Assembly (NCBI GenBank): GCA_049241565.1
Contig: JBMLQL010000042.1
Coordinates: 62,001 to 126,000 of the forward strand
From: DZBG01 sp049241565
Lineage (GTDB): Bacteria > Bdellovibrionota > Bacteriovoracia > Bacteriovoracales > Bacteriovoracaceae
DNA: 64,000 bases
Direction: 5' to 3'
Below are positions 16,233 to 25,463 of the stretch, one piece after another. Under the pieces are notes generated by a model. It worked only from the letters and a program-made list of their open reading frames with translations, was not told the origin of the DNA and did no database searches. Position 1 is the first letter of the stretch. Each line of letters opens with the position of its first letter. The position numbers and the translations under genes were made by a program.

Positions 16233-19200
16233 ATGTCAAAAATAGATATCCTCAATGGTAATGAGCTTTTAATTCAAGGTGCTCTCGAAGCAGGCTTTAA
16301 TCTTTACACAGGTTATCCCGGATCTCCTCTGGCCGATTTTTTTAATATTCTGCATGAAGAACGTGATGATCTTAGGAGGAAAGGCGCTCGAGTGGCCATT
16401 GCTAACTCTGAGGCCAATGCTGCTGCGATGGCCAGCGGTGGAAAAATGGCCGGACAAAATGTTTTGGTGGCCATGAAGTCTATGGGACTCCATGTGGCCA
16501 GTGATGCTCTCTCGGTTGGAAATTTTGCTAATCCAGGTGTCGATCAAAATGGTGAACGGGCCGGAGTGGTTGTGGTAGTGGGAGATGACCCCTGGTCTAT
16601 TTCAACTTCAACTCCTGCAGATTCAAGATATTTATTTAAACATCTCCATATGCCTTTTCTTGAACCAAGTACTCCTCAAGAATTAAAAGACTGGATGAGT
16701 AAGGCCTTAGAGCTTTCTAAGAAAAGCTCTGTTTATACTGGGCTTCTTCTGACGACTTTTATGGCCGAGGGTGGAGGGCGAGTCACTACCGGTGAGATTA
16801 AAGAGCTCTCTCATGATCTAGTTGAACTCGATCCCGCCACTTTTAATCTGAGCGCCAATGTGATGGTTCCACCAAATTCACTTATTGCTGACAAGGAAAT
16901 GATTGTGAATCGTTTTCCTAAGGTTAAAGCAGTGATGGAATCTCTTGGGCTTGATGAAGAGTTTGGAAATTCTAGCTCAAGGGTAGGTATTATTTCCGGA
17001 GGAGCTGTTTTTGAAACTTTAAAACAAGTTTTAGAAGAAAGTGAACTTCTTGAAAAGTTTAGACTCTATAAAGCGGCTAGCTCTTATCCGTTAAATGAAA
17101 AACAAATTCTTCCTTTTCTTAAAGGCATAGAGAAGTTGATTGTGGTGGAAGAGAAACGTGGCTTTCTTGAAGCAGAGATAAAAGACGTGATGCTTAAAGC
17201 AGGACTTTCTTATGCTGTTTACGGTAAAGAATTTCAGGCCGCAGATAAATATGTTTCAGGATTTCCGGCCTTTGGTGGTCTGACTTACGAAATTATTTAT
17301 AAAAAACTTCAGGAGCTTCTTGATATTTTTGATTGGCAAACTCAAGAAGAGATTTGTCTGAAAGATTTACCAGATCCTCTTAAACTAGATCTTTTAGTCC
17401 CCAAAAGACTTCCAACTTTTTGTCCAGGGTGTCCTCACCGCGAAACTCTTTCAGTCATGAAAGAGGTGAGAGCCGCTTTAGTCAAAGATCAGATCAATCT
17501 TATTTCTCACGGTGATGTCGGGTGCTACTCCCTTTCTTTTCTTGAGCCTTTTAAAGAGATGCACGATCTCTCGGCCATGGGACAGGGGGGATCTCTGGCG
17601 GCTGGGGCCGATATCTTTACAAGTAATCCGTCAGTGGTGCTGATGGGAGACTCGACTTTTTTTCACTCAGGATTAACGTCAATTTCGAACTCAGTTCAGC
17701 TTGGCCATAATATAACTTATATTCTGCTTGATAATGATAATACGGCGATGACTGGACATCAGATGAGTCCAGGCTCAGGTATTTCAGTTGAAGGAAATGC
17801 ACGTCCTCGTCAAAAGATGCTTGAAGTCGCTAAATCACTTCAAGTGACTGAAGCGATTGAAGTGAATCCTTCTGATCGTTATTTTTATAAAAATCTTCTC
17901 TTGGATTTTGTTAAAAAATCTGGGACTAAAGTTATTGTATCGAATAAAGAATGTGGACTGACTTTTCATGGAAGAAAAAAACGTGAAGAAAGAAAACTGT
18001 TTGCTAAAGGTGAAACTGAATCAGTAAGAGGATTTTATCAAATCAATACTCTCGCCTGTGAAGATTGTCGGGCCTGTGTTGATATGACAGGATGTCCTGG
18101 ATTATCACAAACTTTTGATGCTTATGGAACAAAAGTGATGATTGATCCACAGATCTGTGTTTCAGATTCTTATTGTACCAAAATTAAGGCCTGCCCTTCA
18201 TTTGAGTTAGTAAATGTTTATGACTACCATCCAACTAAGTATAAAGAAGAATCTAAAAAACTAGAGACTAAAAATCTTCCAGACCCTGTTGTTGTTAAAA
18301 CTATGAATCAAGTGGCCAGTGGAGATGACTTTAGGGCCTTAGTCATTGGTGTGGGTGGATCAGGGGTGACAACCATTTCTCGTGTCCTCGCTGAGGCCAG
18401 CCGCGAGATGGAAGGAAGAGACGACTTAGATTTTAAATTTGTTGATCAAAAAGGCCTGGCGCAAAGAAATGGAAGTGTTTCAAGTCACGTAACTATTTAC
18501 TCCAATAAAAAATCTCATGGGCAAGTCATTCCTTTAACGAGCTCAGATCTTGTTCTCTCTCCTGATCTTTTAGAAGGGGCCCGTGCTCTGGAGTATTTAG
18601 GTCCTGAAGGAATGCTTGTCGTAGATCAAGACTTCCAGATTCCACTCTCTATTCTTCTTGATCGTGGAATTGACGGGGATCCGATGACAAGAGAGACTCT
18701 TCAGCAAGAACTTAAGGAAAAACTAGGTGACCGTTTGATAATGGCACCTATGAAAGAGATGTGTTTTGAGCAGTTTGAAAAATCTGTTTACGCTTCGGCC
18801 ATGCTTTTAGGAATTGTGTTCCAAGCAGGTCGTATGCCATTCTCTCTTCAAAGTCTTAAAGGAGCTTTTGAACGGGCTGTTCCTAAAGCAGAATTCGGAA
18901 ATAATTGGCAGGCCTTTCAGATGGGAAGAGAGTGGTATTTAGGTTTGTTGAAGCCGACCTCTGTTCTTAAAAATACCATGAGCCTCTGGAAGGAATCGGT
19001 AAAACTGGTGGCCTATCCTTGGCAAAACCCTGAACGATTTCAGGCCCTCTTTATCAATTATAAAGATCAGCTGGTAAGACATTTTCCAGAGATCAGTGAA
19101 GATTATCTGGCCCAGTATGTTCACGATATTCTTGTTTTTGATCAAGGAATCTCTCTGGCCGGTTTTATTGAAGACTGTCTTAAATTAAAATCTCTCTATC

Positions 19201-19619
19201 AAGGTGAGGATTTAAAACGGGCCCTTAGAACTCTGGCCAAAACTTATTGGATTAAGGATGAGGTCTATGTTTCTCATCAGATGATCTCTCCGGTGAAAGT
19301 TTCACGTGATCAAGATCGTTATAAGAGTTTGGGATCATCATATAAAGTAGTACATATCAATCGTCCTGCTTTTGATCTTTTTGGGAAAAAGGTAGAGTTC
19401 GATTTCTCTCCTAAGGTTTGGATGCTTAAAATCATGAGACATATGAGAATTCTTCGGAAACTCATGCCACAGTGGCATAAGGAAGAGAGAAGGCTTGCTC
19501 TTGTGATTCGGTCAGAACTATTGGCCCAGGCCACTGAGAAGCGCTTAAGAGAGCTCGAGCAAGTGAAGGGCTACCGTGAGATTCGTTATCAGTCGGCGGC
19601 AAAATTTAAAGTTGGATAG
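16233..19619 (+). CDS. Indolepyruvate ferredoxin oxidoreductase, fused subunits
   Basis: 1128 residues from the ATG preceded by GGAAG; another ATG 15 bases upstream has no such site. Domains in order: pyrimidine-binding domain (YTGYPGSPLADF), C-terminal domain of the alpha part, TPP-binding domain (FCPGCPHRE; GDSTFFHSGLTSI ... DNDNTAMTG), a ferredoxin-like part (ACEDCRACVDMTGCP, and a second cluster CVSDSYCTKIKACP), and a gamma domain (IGVGGSGVTTISRVLAEA ... DQKGLAQRNGSVSSH). The enzyme converts aryl-pyruvates and CoA to aryl-acetyl-CoA, CO2 and reduced ferredoxin. It would link aromatic amino acid breakdown to the Paa-like genes. The next gene starts three bases after its stop. Confidence 0.93.
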   Translation: MSKIDILNGNELLIQGALEAGFNLYTGYPGSPLADFFNILHEERDDLRRKGARVAIANSEANAAAMASGGKMAGQNVLVAMKSMGLHVASDALSVGNFANPGVDQNGERAGVVVVVGDDPWSISTSTPADSRYLFKHLHMPFLEPSTPQELKDWMSKALELSKKSSVYTGLLLTTFMAEGGGRVTTGEIKELSHDLVELDPATFNLSANVMVPPNSLIADKEMIVNRFPKVKAVMESLGLDEEFGNSSSRVGIISGGAVFETLKQVLEESELLEKFRLYKAASSYPLNEKQILPFLKGIEKLIVVEEKRGFLEAEIKDVMLKAGLSYAVYGKEFQAADKYVSGFPAFGGLTYEIIYKKLQELLDIFDWQTQEEICLKDLPDPLKLDLLVPKRLPTFCPGCPHRETLSVMKEVRAALVKDQINLISHGDVGCYSLSFLEPFKEMHDLSAMGQGGSLAAGADIFTSNPSVVLMGDSTFFHSGLTSISNSVQLGHNITYILLDNDNTAMTGHQMSPGSGISVEGNARPRQKMLEVAKSLQVTEAIEVNPSDRYFYKNLLLDFVKKSGTKVIVSNKECGLTFHGRKKREERKLFAKGETESVRGFYQINTLACEDCRACVDMTGCPGLSQTFDAYGTKVMIDPQICVSDSYCTKIKACPSFELVNVYDYHPTKYKEESKKLETKNLPDPVVVKTMNQVASGDDFRALVIGVGGSGVTTISRVLAEASREMEGRDDLDFKFVDQKGLAQRNGSVSSHVTIYSNKKSHGQVIPLTSSDLVLSPDLLEGARALEYLGPEGMLVVDQDFQIPLSILLDRGIDGDPMTRETLQQELKEKLGDRLIMAPMKEMCFEQFEKSVYASAMLLGIVFQAGRMPFSLQSLKGAFERAVPKAEFGNNWQAFQMGREWYLGLLKPTSVLKNTMSLWKESVKLVAYPWQNPERFQALFINYKDQLVRHFPEISEDYLAQYVHDILVFDQGISLAGFIEDCLKLKSLYQGEDLKRALRTLAKTYWIKDEVYVSHQMISPVKVSRDQDRYKSLGSSYKVVHINRPAFDLFGKKVEFDFSPKVWMLKIMRHMRILRKLMPQWHKEERRLALVIRSELLAQATEKRLRELEQVKGYREIRYQSAAKFKVG

Positions 19620-19622
19620 AGT

Positions 19623-20963
19623 ATGAGTAAGATCGTTGATGCAGTTTCTATCATTCTCACTTTTAATGAAGAGATTTTCATTATCCAGCGTCAGAATTTT
19701 CTCAAGGCCTTTCCTGGCTATTGGGCCTTTCCTGGTGGAAAAGTAGAAGCTGAAGACGATAAACACACTATCGATGCCAATCATTTTAAGGCCATGAATC
19801 CGAGGCTTATAGGAGCAGTGGTACGCGAAGCTAAGGAAGAGCTTGGTATCAATCTCTCTGAGCTTTACCAGTCAGGAGAAGTTCTTGCCTGGGACTTTTT
19901 AGGACTGGCCACCACTCCAGACTTTAATCCACTTCGGTTTGCCACTTATTTTTTTAAAATTGCTCTTAAATCAAAACCAGAATTCGTTGTAGATAGTAAT
20001 GAGGCGCAGTTCGCGCAGTGGATGAAGGCCCAAGAACTTCTTGATCGTTATAATCATGGAGAAGTGCTCGCTGTTCCTCCCGTCATTAAAGTCATTCAGG
20101 AACTTGGTAAAGATATTAAGCTTAAAGAAATTCAAGATTTAAACTTTGAATATGATATGGATAATGAAGTCCCCTTCATCGAGAATTTGAAAGGAATGAT
20201 TCAGATCATGCCTCTGTCAAATACTCTGCCACCTGCTACTCGGACAAATGCTTTTCTTATCGGTGATCAGTTTAAACTGATTGTTGATCCATCTCCAAAA
20301 GATGAAGGGGAATATTTAAAATTTAAAAATACCTTATCTCATTTTATCGTGAGCGGCATTTTTATCACTCACCATCATCCTGATCATCATCAATTCTCTC
20401 CACGACTGGCCAGAGAACTTAAAATTAAACTGATTTTGAGCCAGTATACTTATGCTCGTTTGCTAGAAAAAGATCCTGAGTATTTCTCAGGTGTCGAAAT
20501 AGACTTTGCCAAGGACGGAGATCATTTAACTTCTTGGCTAGGACGTCCAGTTCATGTGTACGCAGTTCCAGGCCATGATGAAGGACAACTTGCTTTGGCC
20601 CCAGATAATATGAGCTGGTTTTTGGCCGGAGATCTTTTCCAAGGTGTAGGCACAGTTGTTATCGGTGGCCCTGAAGGGAATATGAAAACCTATTGCGAGA
20701 CTCTCGAAAGAGTGATCTCTCTTAATCCCAAAGTTGTATTTCCATCCCATGGAATAGGTTTGGGTGGCCCCAATATTCTTCAGAAGACTCTCGAACATCG
20801 TAAGATGCGAGAAGAGCAAATTCTTCGGGCCCATCAAAAAGGGGCGACAGCTGAAGAGATGCTCAAAGAGATTTATGCTGAAATCAATCCCAAGCTGTGG
20901 CCGTACGCCATGGAAAATATTCAAAAGCATTTAAAAAAACTTTTAGATGAAGGCAGAATATAA
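19623..20963 (+). CDS. Nudix hydrolase fused to a LACTB2-like metallo-beta-lactamase domain
   Basis: 446 residues. Residues 1-160 are a Nudix domain: AFPGGKVEAED (35-45), an insertion, then REAKEELG (68-75), the split Nudix-box spacing seen in NUDT7/NUDT19-type CoA or acyl-CoA diphosphatases. Residues 190-446 are an MBL fold with THHHPDHH (H250, H252, D254, H255), GHDEGQLAL, FLAGDLFQG and PSHGIG, closest in pattern to LACTB2-type hydrolases. Which substrate joins the two activities is unknown; a CoA or nucleotide-linked metabolite is one possibility given the upstream acyl-CoA-forming enzyme, with which it appears to be an operon. Confidence 0.85.
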   Translation: MSKIVDAVSIILTFNEEIFIIQRQNFLKAFPGYWAFPGGKVEAEDDKHTIDANHFKAMNPRLIGAVVREAKEELGINLSELYQSGEVLAWDFLGLATTPDFNPLRFATYFFKIALKSKPEFVVDSNEAQFAQWMKAQELLDRYNHGEVLAVPPVIKVIQELGKDIKLKEIQDLNFEYDMDNEVPFIENLKGMIQIMPLSNTLPPATRTNAFLIGDQFKLIVDPSPKDEGEYLKFKNTLSHFIVSGIFITHHHPDHHQFSPRLARELKIKLILSQYTYARLLEKDPEYFSGVEIDFAKDGDHLTSWLGRPVHVYAVPGHDEGQLALAPDNMSWFLAGDLFQGVGTVVIGGPEGNMKTYCETLERVISLNPKVVFPSHGIGLGGPNILQKTLEHRKMREEQILRAHQKGATAEEMLKEIYAEINPKLWPYAMENIQKHLKKLLDEGRI

Positions 20964-21009
20964 TTTTTAGTTTTATTTTTTGGGGCAACCGAAATCACCC
21001 CAAAACAGA

Positions 21010-21228
21010 TTACTGAAGATGCGTTTGCTGAACATAGAGGCGGAAAACTTTATCGCGTGTTCTGCGAATGGCGAAATTTCCTTGTTCTTTCTGTTGAACG
21101 AGAAAATCATAAAAATCAGGGCGTGTGTCAGCGATTTCTAAAACTGACTTTCCTTCGAATTCTCCAAAATCGATGACTACTTTGTCTTCTTCGATAATAC
21201 CTGTTACCGGACTGATCTCTTGGGCCAT
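21010..21228 (-). CDS. Conserved small hypothetical protein
   Basis: 72 residues, cytoplasmic. VIDFGEFEGKSVLEIADTRP resembles the short FGKYKGK repeat found in DUF3820-like and exonuclease-associated small domains, followed by a basic IRRTRDKVFRLY tail. GGAGGG precedes its ATG. It sits between the Nudix-MBL gene (convergent) and the HD-GYP-like gene. Confidence 0.65.
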   Translation of the reverse strand: MAQEISPVTGIIEEDKVVIDFGEFEGKSVLEIADTRPDFYDFLVQQKEQGNFAIRRTRDKVFRLYVQQTHLQ

Positions 21229-21296
21229 ATTCCCTCCTTAGAATAGTGCATGATCTATAATTGATTGTTAGAAATTTGACGGGCTTTGAAAAGAGA

Positions 21297-22313
21297 TTAT
21301 TGTCGGAAAAATTGCTTTAAGAATATAACTAATGCTTTAAATTCCTGAGGATAATCATCGGCGATCATTCGTTTAATGATCTCAAGTGATTGATAAAGTG
21401 ACATAGGTCTTCTGTAGGGGCGCGGATTAGTCATGGCCACGAGCATATCGAAGACAGAGACAAGAACAATCTCAAGACCAAAGACCATATCCTGATTAGA
21501 ATTGTTTACCTTTTCTTTGCTAATAACTTCCTTCATTCGGTCATTCAAAAAATGGTGATACTTAATAATGTTCAGATAGTTTTTGCTAAGAGGAATCCTC
21601 CCATCAAGAAGATCATGAGAGAAATCTGCGTGTTGGGCAAAAAGGCATTGATCATGAGGTGAGAGAATCTTTTGATCGTATTTCATCTCAGGGATAATAG
21701 AGAAGCCTAAGTCTTTAACGTAACTGGTAAGAAATAAACTTTCGATCTCTTTGTCATGAAAGAGATGGATGGCCTGGAGAAATGAAAGTAAAAGAACTGA
21801 TGAGAGTAGAGGTTGAGTAATAGTGAAATGAAAATTTTCACCGGCCAGATTATGAAAAAAATGCGATTGCATCTTTTTATTTTCGATTAAAAACTTGCTT
21901 AGGTTTTGTGTACTTTGCACTTGAAGCATCAAGAGCTCATCGTTATGAGGATCTTGATAGAGACCACTCATATTCAGAGAAAGAAGCTTTAAATGTTTGG
22001 TACCATTTTCTAGGGGATCACCCACAGACAGAGAGCGAGTTAGTTTAATCAGGGCCTGCTCAAGTTGACCTTTGATATCAGAGTAATCTTCAAATGAAAT
22101 ATAAACTTCTCGAACATTATCTCTAATCAGCCTTGTAATAAGATCTTTGGTTGGAACTTGAGACTCTTTGATAATTTCAACGAAGAGTAGATCACGAAAT
22201 ACATAGGCTGCCGATTTTAGTTTTTTGGCGAGAAAAAGCTCACCCACAAGGATGGGCCTTAATTTTAGGGCTAGCTTATGTTGATCGATATACGATTCTA
22301 TTACGTGAGTCAT
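21297..22313 (-). CDS. Degenerate HD-GYP-like domain protein
   Basis: 338 residues, no signal peptide. The C-terminal half follows an HD-GYP outline: YVKDLGFSIIPEM where HDIGK is expected (199-211), LSPHDQCLFAQHADFSHDLL (218-237), and IIKYHHFLND (249-258) where HHE occurs. GYP itself is missing, and most metal-binding residues are changed. It is therefore unlikely to hydrolyse cyclic di-GMP and may be a sensor or scaffold. The N-terminal 160 residues are of unknown type. Such pseudo-enzymes are frequent in Bdellovibrio-like genomes. Confidence 0.6.
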   Translation of the reverse strand: MTHVIESYIDQHKLALKLRPILVGELFLAKKLKSAAYVFRDLLFVEIIKESQVPTKDLITRLIRDNVREVYISFEDYSDIKGQLEQALIKLTRSLSVGDPLENGTKHLKLLSLNMSGLYQDPHNDELLMLQVQSTQNLSKFLIENKKMQSHFFHNLAGENFHFTITQPLLSSVLLLSFLQAIHLFHDKEIESLFLTSYVKDLGFSIIPEMKYDQKILSPHDQCLFAQHADFSHDLLDGRIPLSKNYLNIIKYHHFLNDRMKEVISKEKVNNSNQDMVFGLEIVLVSVFDMLVAMTNPRPYRRPMSLYQSLEIIKRMIADDYPQEFKALVIFLKQFFRQ

Positions 22314-22366
22314 TAGTGGTTTAATAATACCATAGTAATGGAATCTTAAGCGAAGAAGGCAAAATC

Positions 22367-23365
22367 TTACAAGTTATCAATAATTTGCCCGAGATAGGCC
22401 TTAAATGAGTGCCCATTGGCCTCCATCATTTTAGGGAACATCGAAATAGATGTAGATCCAGGGAAAGTATTAATCTCGTTTAAATAAATTTTGCCATTAT
22501 CGAGGAAGAAGTCGATGCGAGAAAGATGGCGGATTTTAAGTCCATAATAAAGTTTAGTAGCATAGTCGGTAATGGCTTGGACCTGTTCTGTTGAGACATT
22601 TTCGGCTTTCACAAAGGTTTTTGACTGACTGTCGTTTGAGTACTTTTCATCGTAGGTATAAAAAGTAGAAGTGGGAGTGACAATCTCTCCAGGGTAGGAA
22701 ACCTGAAGCTTCCCTTCATACTCATACACAGAAACTTCAAGTTCACGAGGTCTCATTCTTTTTTCTATAAGGACAAAGGGTGAAAGTGTGAAAGCGTCTT
22801 TAACGGCCTTCAGTGGTGATTCTCCAGCAGGAACCATATAACAACCTACTGATGAGCCTTGATTAGAGGCCTTAATGACTAAATCTCCATGAAACTTTTG
22901 GAAATCAAGGACAAGCTTTTCTGTTTTAGAATTATGCTCAGAGATAAAAATATAAGGAGTATTCTCTACTCCAAGGGCCGTGGCCCACATTTTGGTCGTG
23001 ATCTTATTAAAACACATTTTGCTTGTTTCAGAGTTACAGCCAAAATAAGGAAGACCAATCATTTCAAAATAAGATTGAAGATCTCCTGTTTCTCCTGGGT
23101 AGCCATGGATACATGGAACAGCAACATCAATTTTGAGTCCTGGATCACCGTCTTGTTCAAAGGCACGTAAAAAACGTTTTCCATCCAGCAAGTATCTTTT
23201 CCCTGAACCATCAATCCATTGACCTTGTTTATCAATTTCGATTTTAACGGTATGAAGGTGAGAAAACTGGGCCAGACATTCTTCGTAGAACTTTACGGAG
23301 CGTAGAGAGATCTCATGCTCAGTGCTACCACCACCACAAAGAAGAAGAACGTTTTTCTTAGTCAT
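22367..23365 (-). CDS. ddl: D-alanine--D-alanine ligase
   Basis: 332 residues in the ATP-grasp fold. GGGSTEHEISLRS near the N terminus, HGYPGETGDLQSYFE, KASNQGSSVGCYMV (ATP loop), RELEVSVYEYEG, SRIDFFLDNGKIYLNEINTFPG with the metal ligands, and the final GSTSIS loop are all present. It makes the D-Ala-D-Ala end of peptidoglycan precursors. The start is taken at MTKKNVLLL because the conserved first strand begins there. It follows thrS on the same strand after ten bases. Confidence 0.94.
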   Translation of the reverse strand: MTKKNVLLLCGGGSTEHEISLRSVKFYEECLAQFSHLHTVKIEIDKQGQWIDGSGKRYLLDGKRFLRAFEQDGDPGLKIDVAVPCIHGYPGETGDLQSYFEMIGLPYFGCNSETSKMCFNKITTKMWATALGVENTPYIFISEHNSKTEKLVLDFQKFHGDLVIKASNQGSSVGCYMVPAGESPLKAVKDAFTLSPFVLIEKRMRPRELEVSVYEYEGKLQVSYPGEIVTPTSTFYTYDEKYSNDSQSKTFVKAENVSTEQVQAITDYATKLYYGLKIRHLSRIDFFLDNGKIYLNEINTFPGSTSISMFPKMMEANGHSFKAYLGQIIDNL

Positions 23366-23375
23366 AAAACCTCTA

Positions 23376-25136
23376 TTAAACAATATCTCTAAGTTTAGCT
23401 GGAACTTTTTCAGCATCCATCGTTTTGAACAAGTCAAAGGCCTGCTCATTACTCATCGTTTCAGCTTTGAGTGCACCATAATTTCTCACACTCACTGAAG
23501 CTGTTTGCATTTCTTTATCCCCAATCACGAGCATATAAGGAATTTTTCCTGTTTGCGCCTGACGAGTTTTAAGTCCCATTGATTCATTTCTATCATCAAC
23601 ACGAACACGGTAGCCTTTGAGTTTTAATTCTTTCGCTAGATTTTGTGAGTACTCAAGGTGAAGTTCATTTTTCACTGGAATAATCACAATTTGTTCTGGA
23701 GCAAGCCAGAATGGGAAAGCTCCTGCCACGTGCTCAATATAAACACCAATAAATCTCTCTAGTGAACCAAGAAGGGCACGGTGGATAACCACTGGTCTCT
23801 CCATTTCTCCGTGCTGATTAGTAAACTTCAGATCAAATCGATCTGGAAGTTGGAAGTCAAGCTGAATTGTACCAAGTTGAAAGTAGCGTCCAATAGCATC
23901 GGCCACTTGAATATCAATTTTGGGTCCGTAGAAAGCACCATCACCTTCGTTCACAAAATACTCACGCCCGGAAGCATCTAGAGCTGACTTAAGGGCCGCT
24001 TCGGCTTGATCCCAAGCTGCATCACTTCCCACTCTCATTTCAGGACGAGTTGAAAGACCAATTTTGATTTTTTTGAAACCGAAGTGTTCGTATCCAATAA
24101 AGAACATATTCATCAATGTTTTGATCTCTTCTTGAATACCATCTGTTTGAATAAAAATATGGGCATCATCCTGACAAAATGTACGAACGCGAGTCAGTCC
24201 GGAAACAACACCTGATTTTTCATAACGGTGAAGACGCCCAAAGTCCGCAAAGCGAAGAGGGAGATCACGATAAGAATAACGGTGGTGAGAGAACATCAGC
24301 ATATGACATGGACAGTTCATTGGCTTTAACGCAAATTCTCTTTCATCAATTTGAGTGAAGTACATATTCTCATGATATTTTTCGTAGTGTCCCGAAGTAT
24401 GCCAAAGGTCCACATCTAGAACTTGAGGAGTAATAACTTCTTGGTAACCAAACTTCGAGTAGATACGTCTCATGAATTCCACTAGGCCATTATAAAGTTG
24501 GGCACCTTTAGGCATAAAAAAAGGTGAGGCTGGCGCCACAGGATCAAAGATGAAAAGCTCGAGCTCTTTACCAAGTTTTCTATGATCACGCTTTTTGGCT
24601 TCTTCCATTTCAGTGATGTATTGCTCTAGTTCCGCTTTCTTTTCAAAACAAGCAGCATAAATACGCTGAAGCATCGGACGAGTTTGATCTCCGCGCCAGT
24701 AAGCACCGGCCGTATGAAGAAGTTTAAAGAACTGAGGAAGATGTCCCGTGTTCATGACGTGTGGGCCGGTACAAAGATCAGCAAATGAATCACCTTGAGT
24801 GTAGTAGCTGATCACTTCTCCTTCTGGAAGATCTCGAATAAGCTCGCACTTCAAATCTTGTTTCATCTTTTTGAAATACTCAATCGCCTCGGTACGAGAA
24901 ACTTCATGACGAGTAATGGGAAGAGCACGTTTGATGATCTCTTTCATTTTCTCTTCAATCTGAGTCAGGTGCTCTTCAGTGATTTTGGTCGTCATCTCAA
25001 TATCGTAGTAAAATCCATTTTCGATGGTTGGACCGATCCCTAGCTGAACCGTTTCGTTTGGAAAAAGTTCTACTATGGCCTGGGCCATAAGGTGAGCAGT
25101 TGAGTGTCTGATTGTGTCTAGATCGTACTTGGCCAT
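23376..25136 (-). CDS. thrS: Threonyl-tRNA synthetase lacking the TGS domain
   Basis: About 586 residues. It begins directly with the N2 editing domain (DTIRHSTAHLMAQA, with HxxxH and the later LCTGPHV), then the class-II catalytic core (motif 2 FGRLHRYEKSGVVSGLTRVRTF cut at 20: RLHRYEKSGVVSGLTR; KPMNCPCH; motif 3 LGSLERFIG) and an anticodon-binding domain. The E. coli enzyme has an extra N-terminal TGS domain of about 60 residues, absent here. ATG codons at 25157 and 25151 are alternative starts, but even these leave no room for TGS. It charges tRNA-Thr and probably still edits serine. Confidence 0.94.
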   Translation of the reverse strand: MAKYDLDTIRHSTAHLMAQAIVELFPNETVQLGIGPTIENGFYYDIEMTTKITEEHLTQIEEKMKEIIKRALPITRHEVSRTEAIEYFKKMKQDLKCELIRDLPEGEVISYYTQGDSFADLCTGPHVMNTGHLPQFFKLLHTAGAYWRGDQTRPMLQRIYAACFEKKAELEQYITEMEEAKKRDHRKLGKELELFIFDPVAPASPFFMPKGAQLYNGLVEFMRRIYSKFGYQEVITPQVLDVDLWHTSGHYEKYHENMYFTQIDEREFALKPMNCPCHMLMFSHHRYSYRDLPLRFADFGRLHRYEKSGVVSGLTRVRTFCQDDAHIFIQTDGIQEEIKTLMNMFFIGYEHFGFKKIKIGLSTRPEMRVGSDAAWDQAEAALKSALDASGREYFVNEGDGAFYGPKIDIQVADAIGRYFQLGTIQLDFQLPDRFDLKFTNQHGEMERPVVIHRALLGSLERFIGVYIEHVAGAFPFWLAPEQIVIIPVKNELHLEYSQNLAKELKLKGYRVRVDDRNESMGLKTRQAQTGKIPYMLVIGDKEMQTASVSVRNYGALKAETMSNEQAFDLFKTMDAEKVPAKLRDIV

Positions 25137-25226
25137 GTGAGGCGCCCCCATCGTCATTATAAGTGAGCTTAGACTTTATCAATGGGGGAGAGCTTAATCA
25201 ACGACTTAGCATTTAAAAATCACTGC

Positions 25227-25285
25227 CTTACAGCTGTAAGATGAAAGCTTTTTGATCGCTCCAAGATTAATCTTGGCCAAGATTA
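25227..25285. promoter_or_regulatory. Cluster of perfect palindromes in the thrS / TPR-regulator intergenic region
   Basis: The gap between the divergent genes (25158-25463) holds CTTACAGCTGTAAG (25227-25240), a perfect 14-bp palindrome, and CCAAGATTAATCTTGG (25261-25276), a perfect 16-bp palindrome. A third half-site, CCAAGATTA, follows at once (25277-25285). These look like operator sites for a dimeric regulator. A second GTAAGATAAG-type segment lies near 25429. No tRNA or other gene was seen in the gap; the rest is AT-rich leader with GAGGAG before the downstream start. Confidence 0.6.
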
Positions 25286-25463
25286 AAAGAGAAGTCTAAA
25301 ACGAGCAACTCTTACACTGTTTATCTTGTTGTAATTACTAGGTTAAGAGACTTTAATGAGGCTTTTCTAACAAGCGCCTTGATTTTTCATTTAGGGTGGG
25401 GTTTAAGTAGGGCGAAAGTTTTACTGTAAGATAAGTATTTTCTTACTTGAGGAGAATAGAGAT

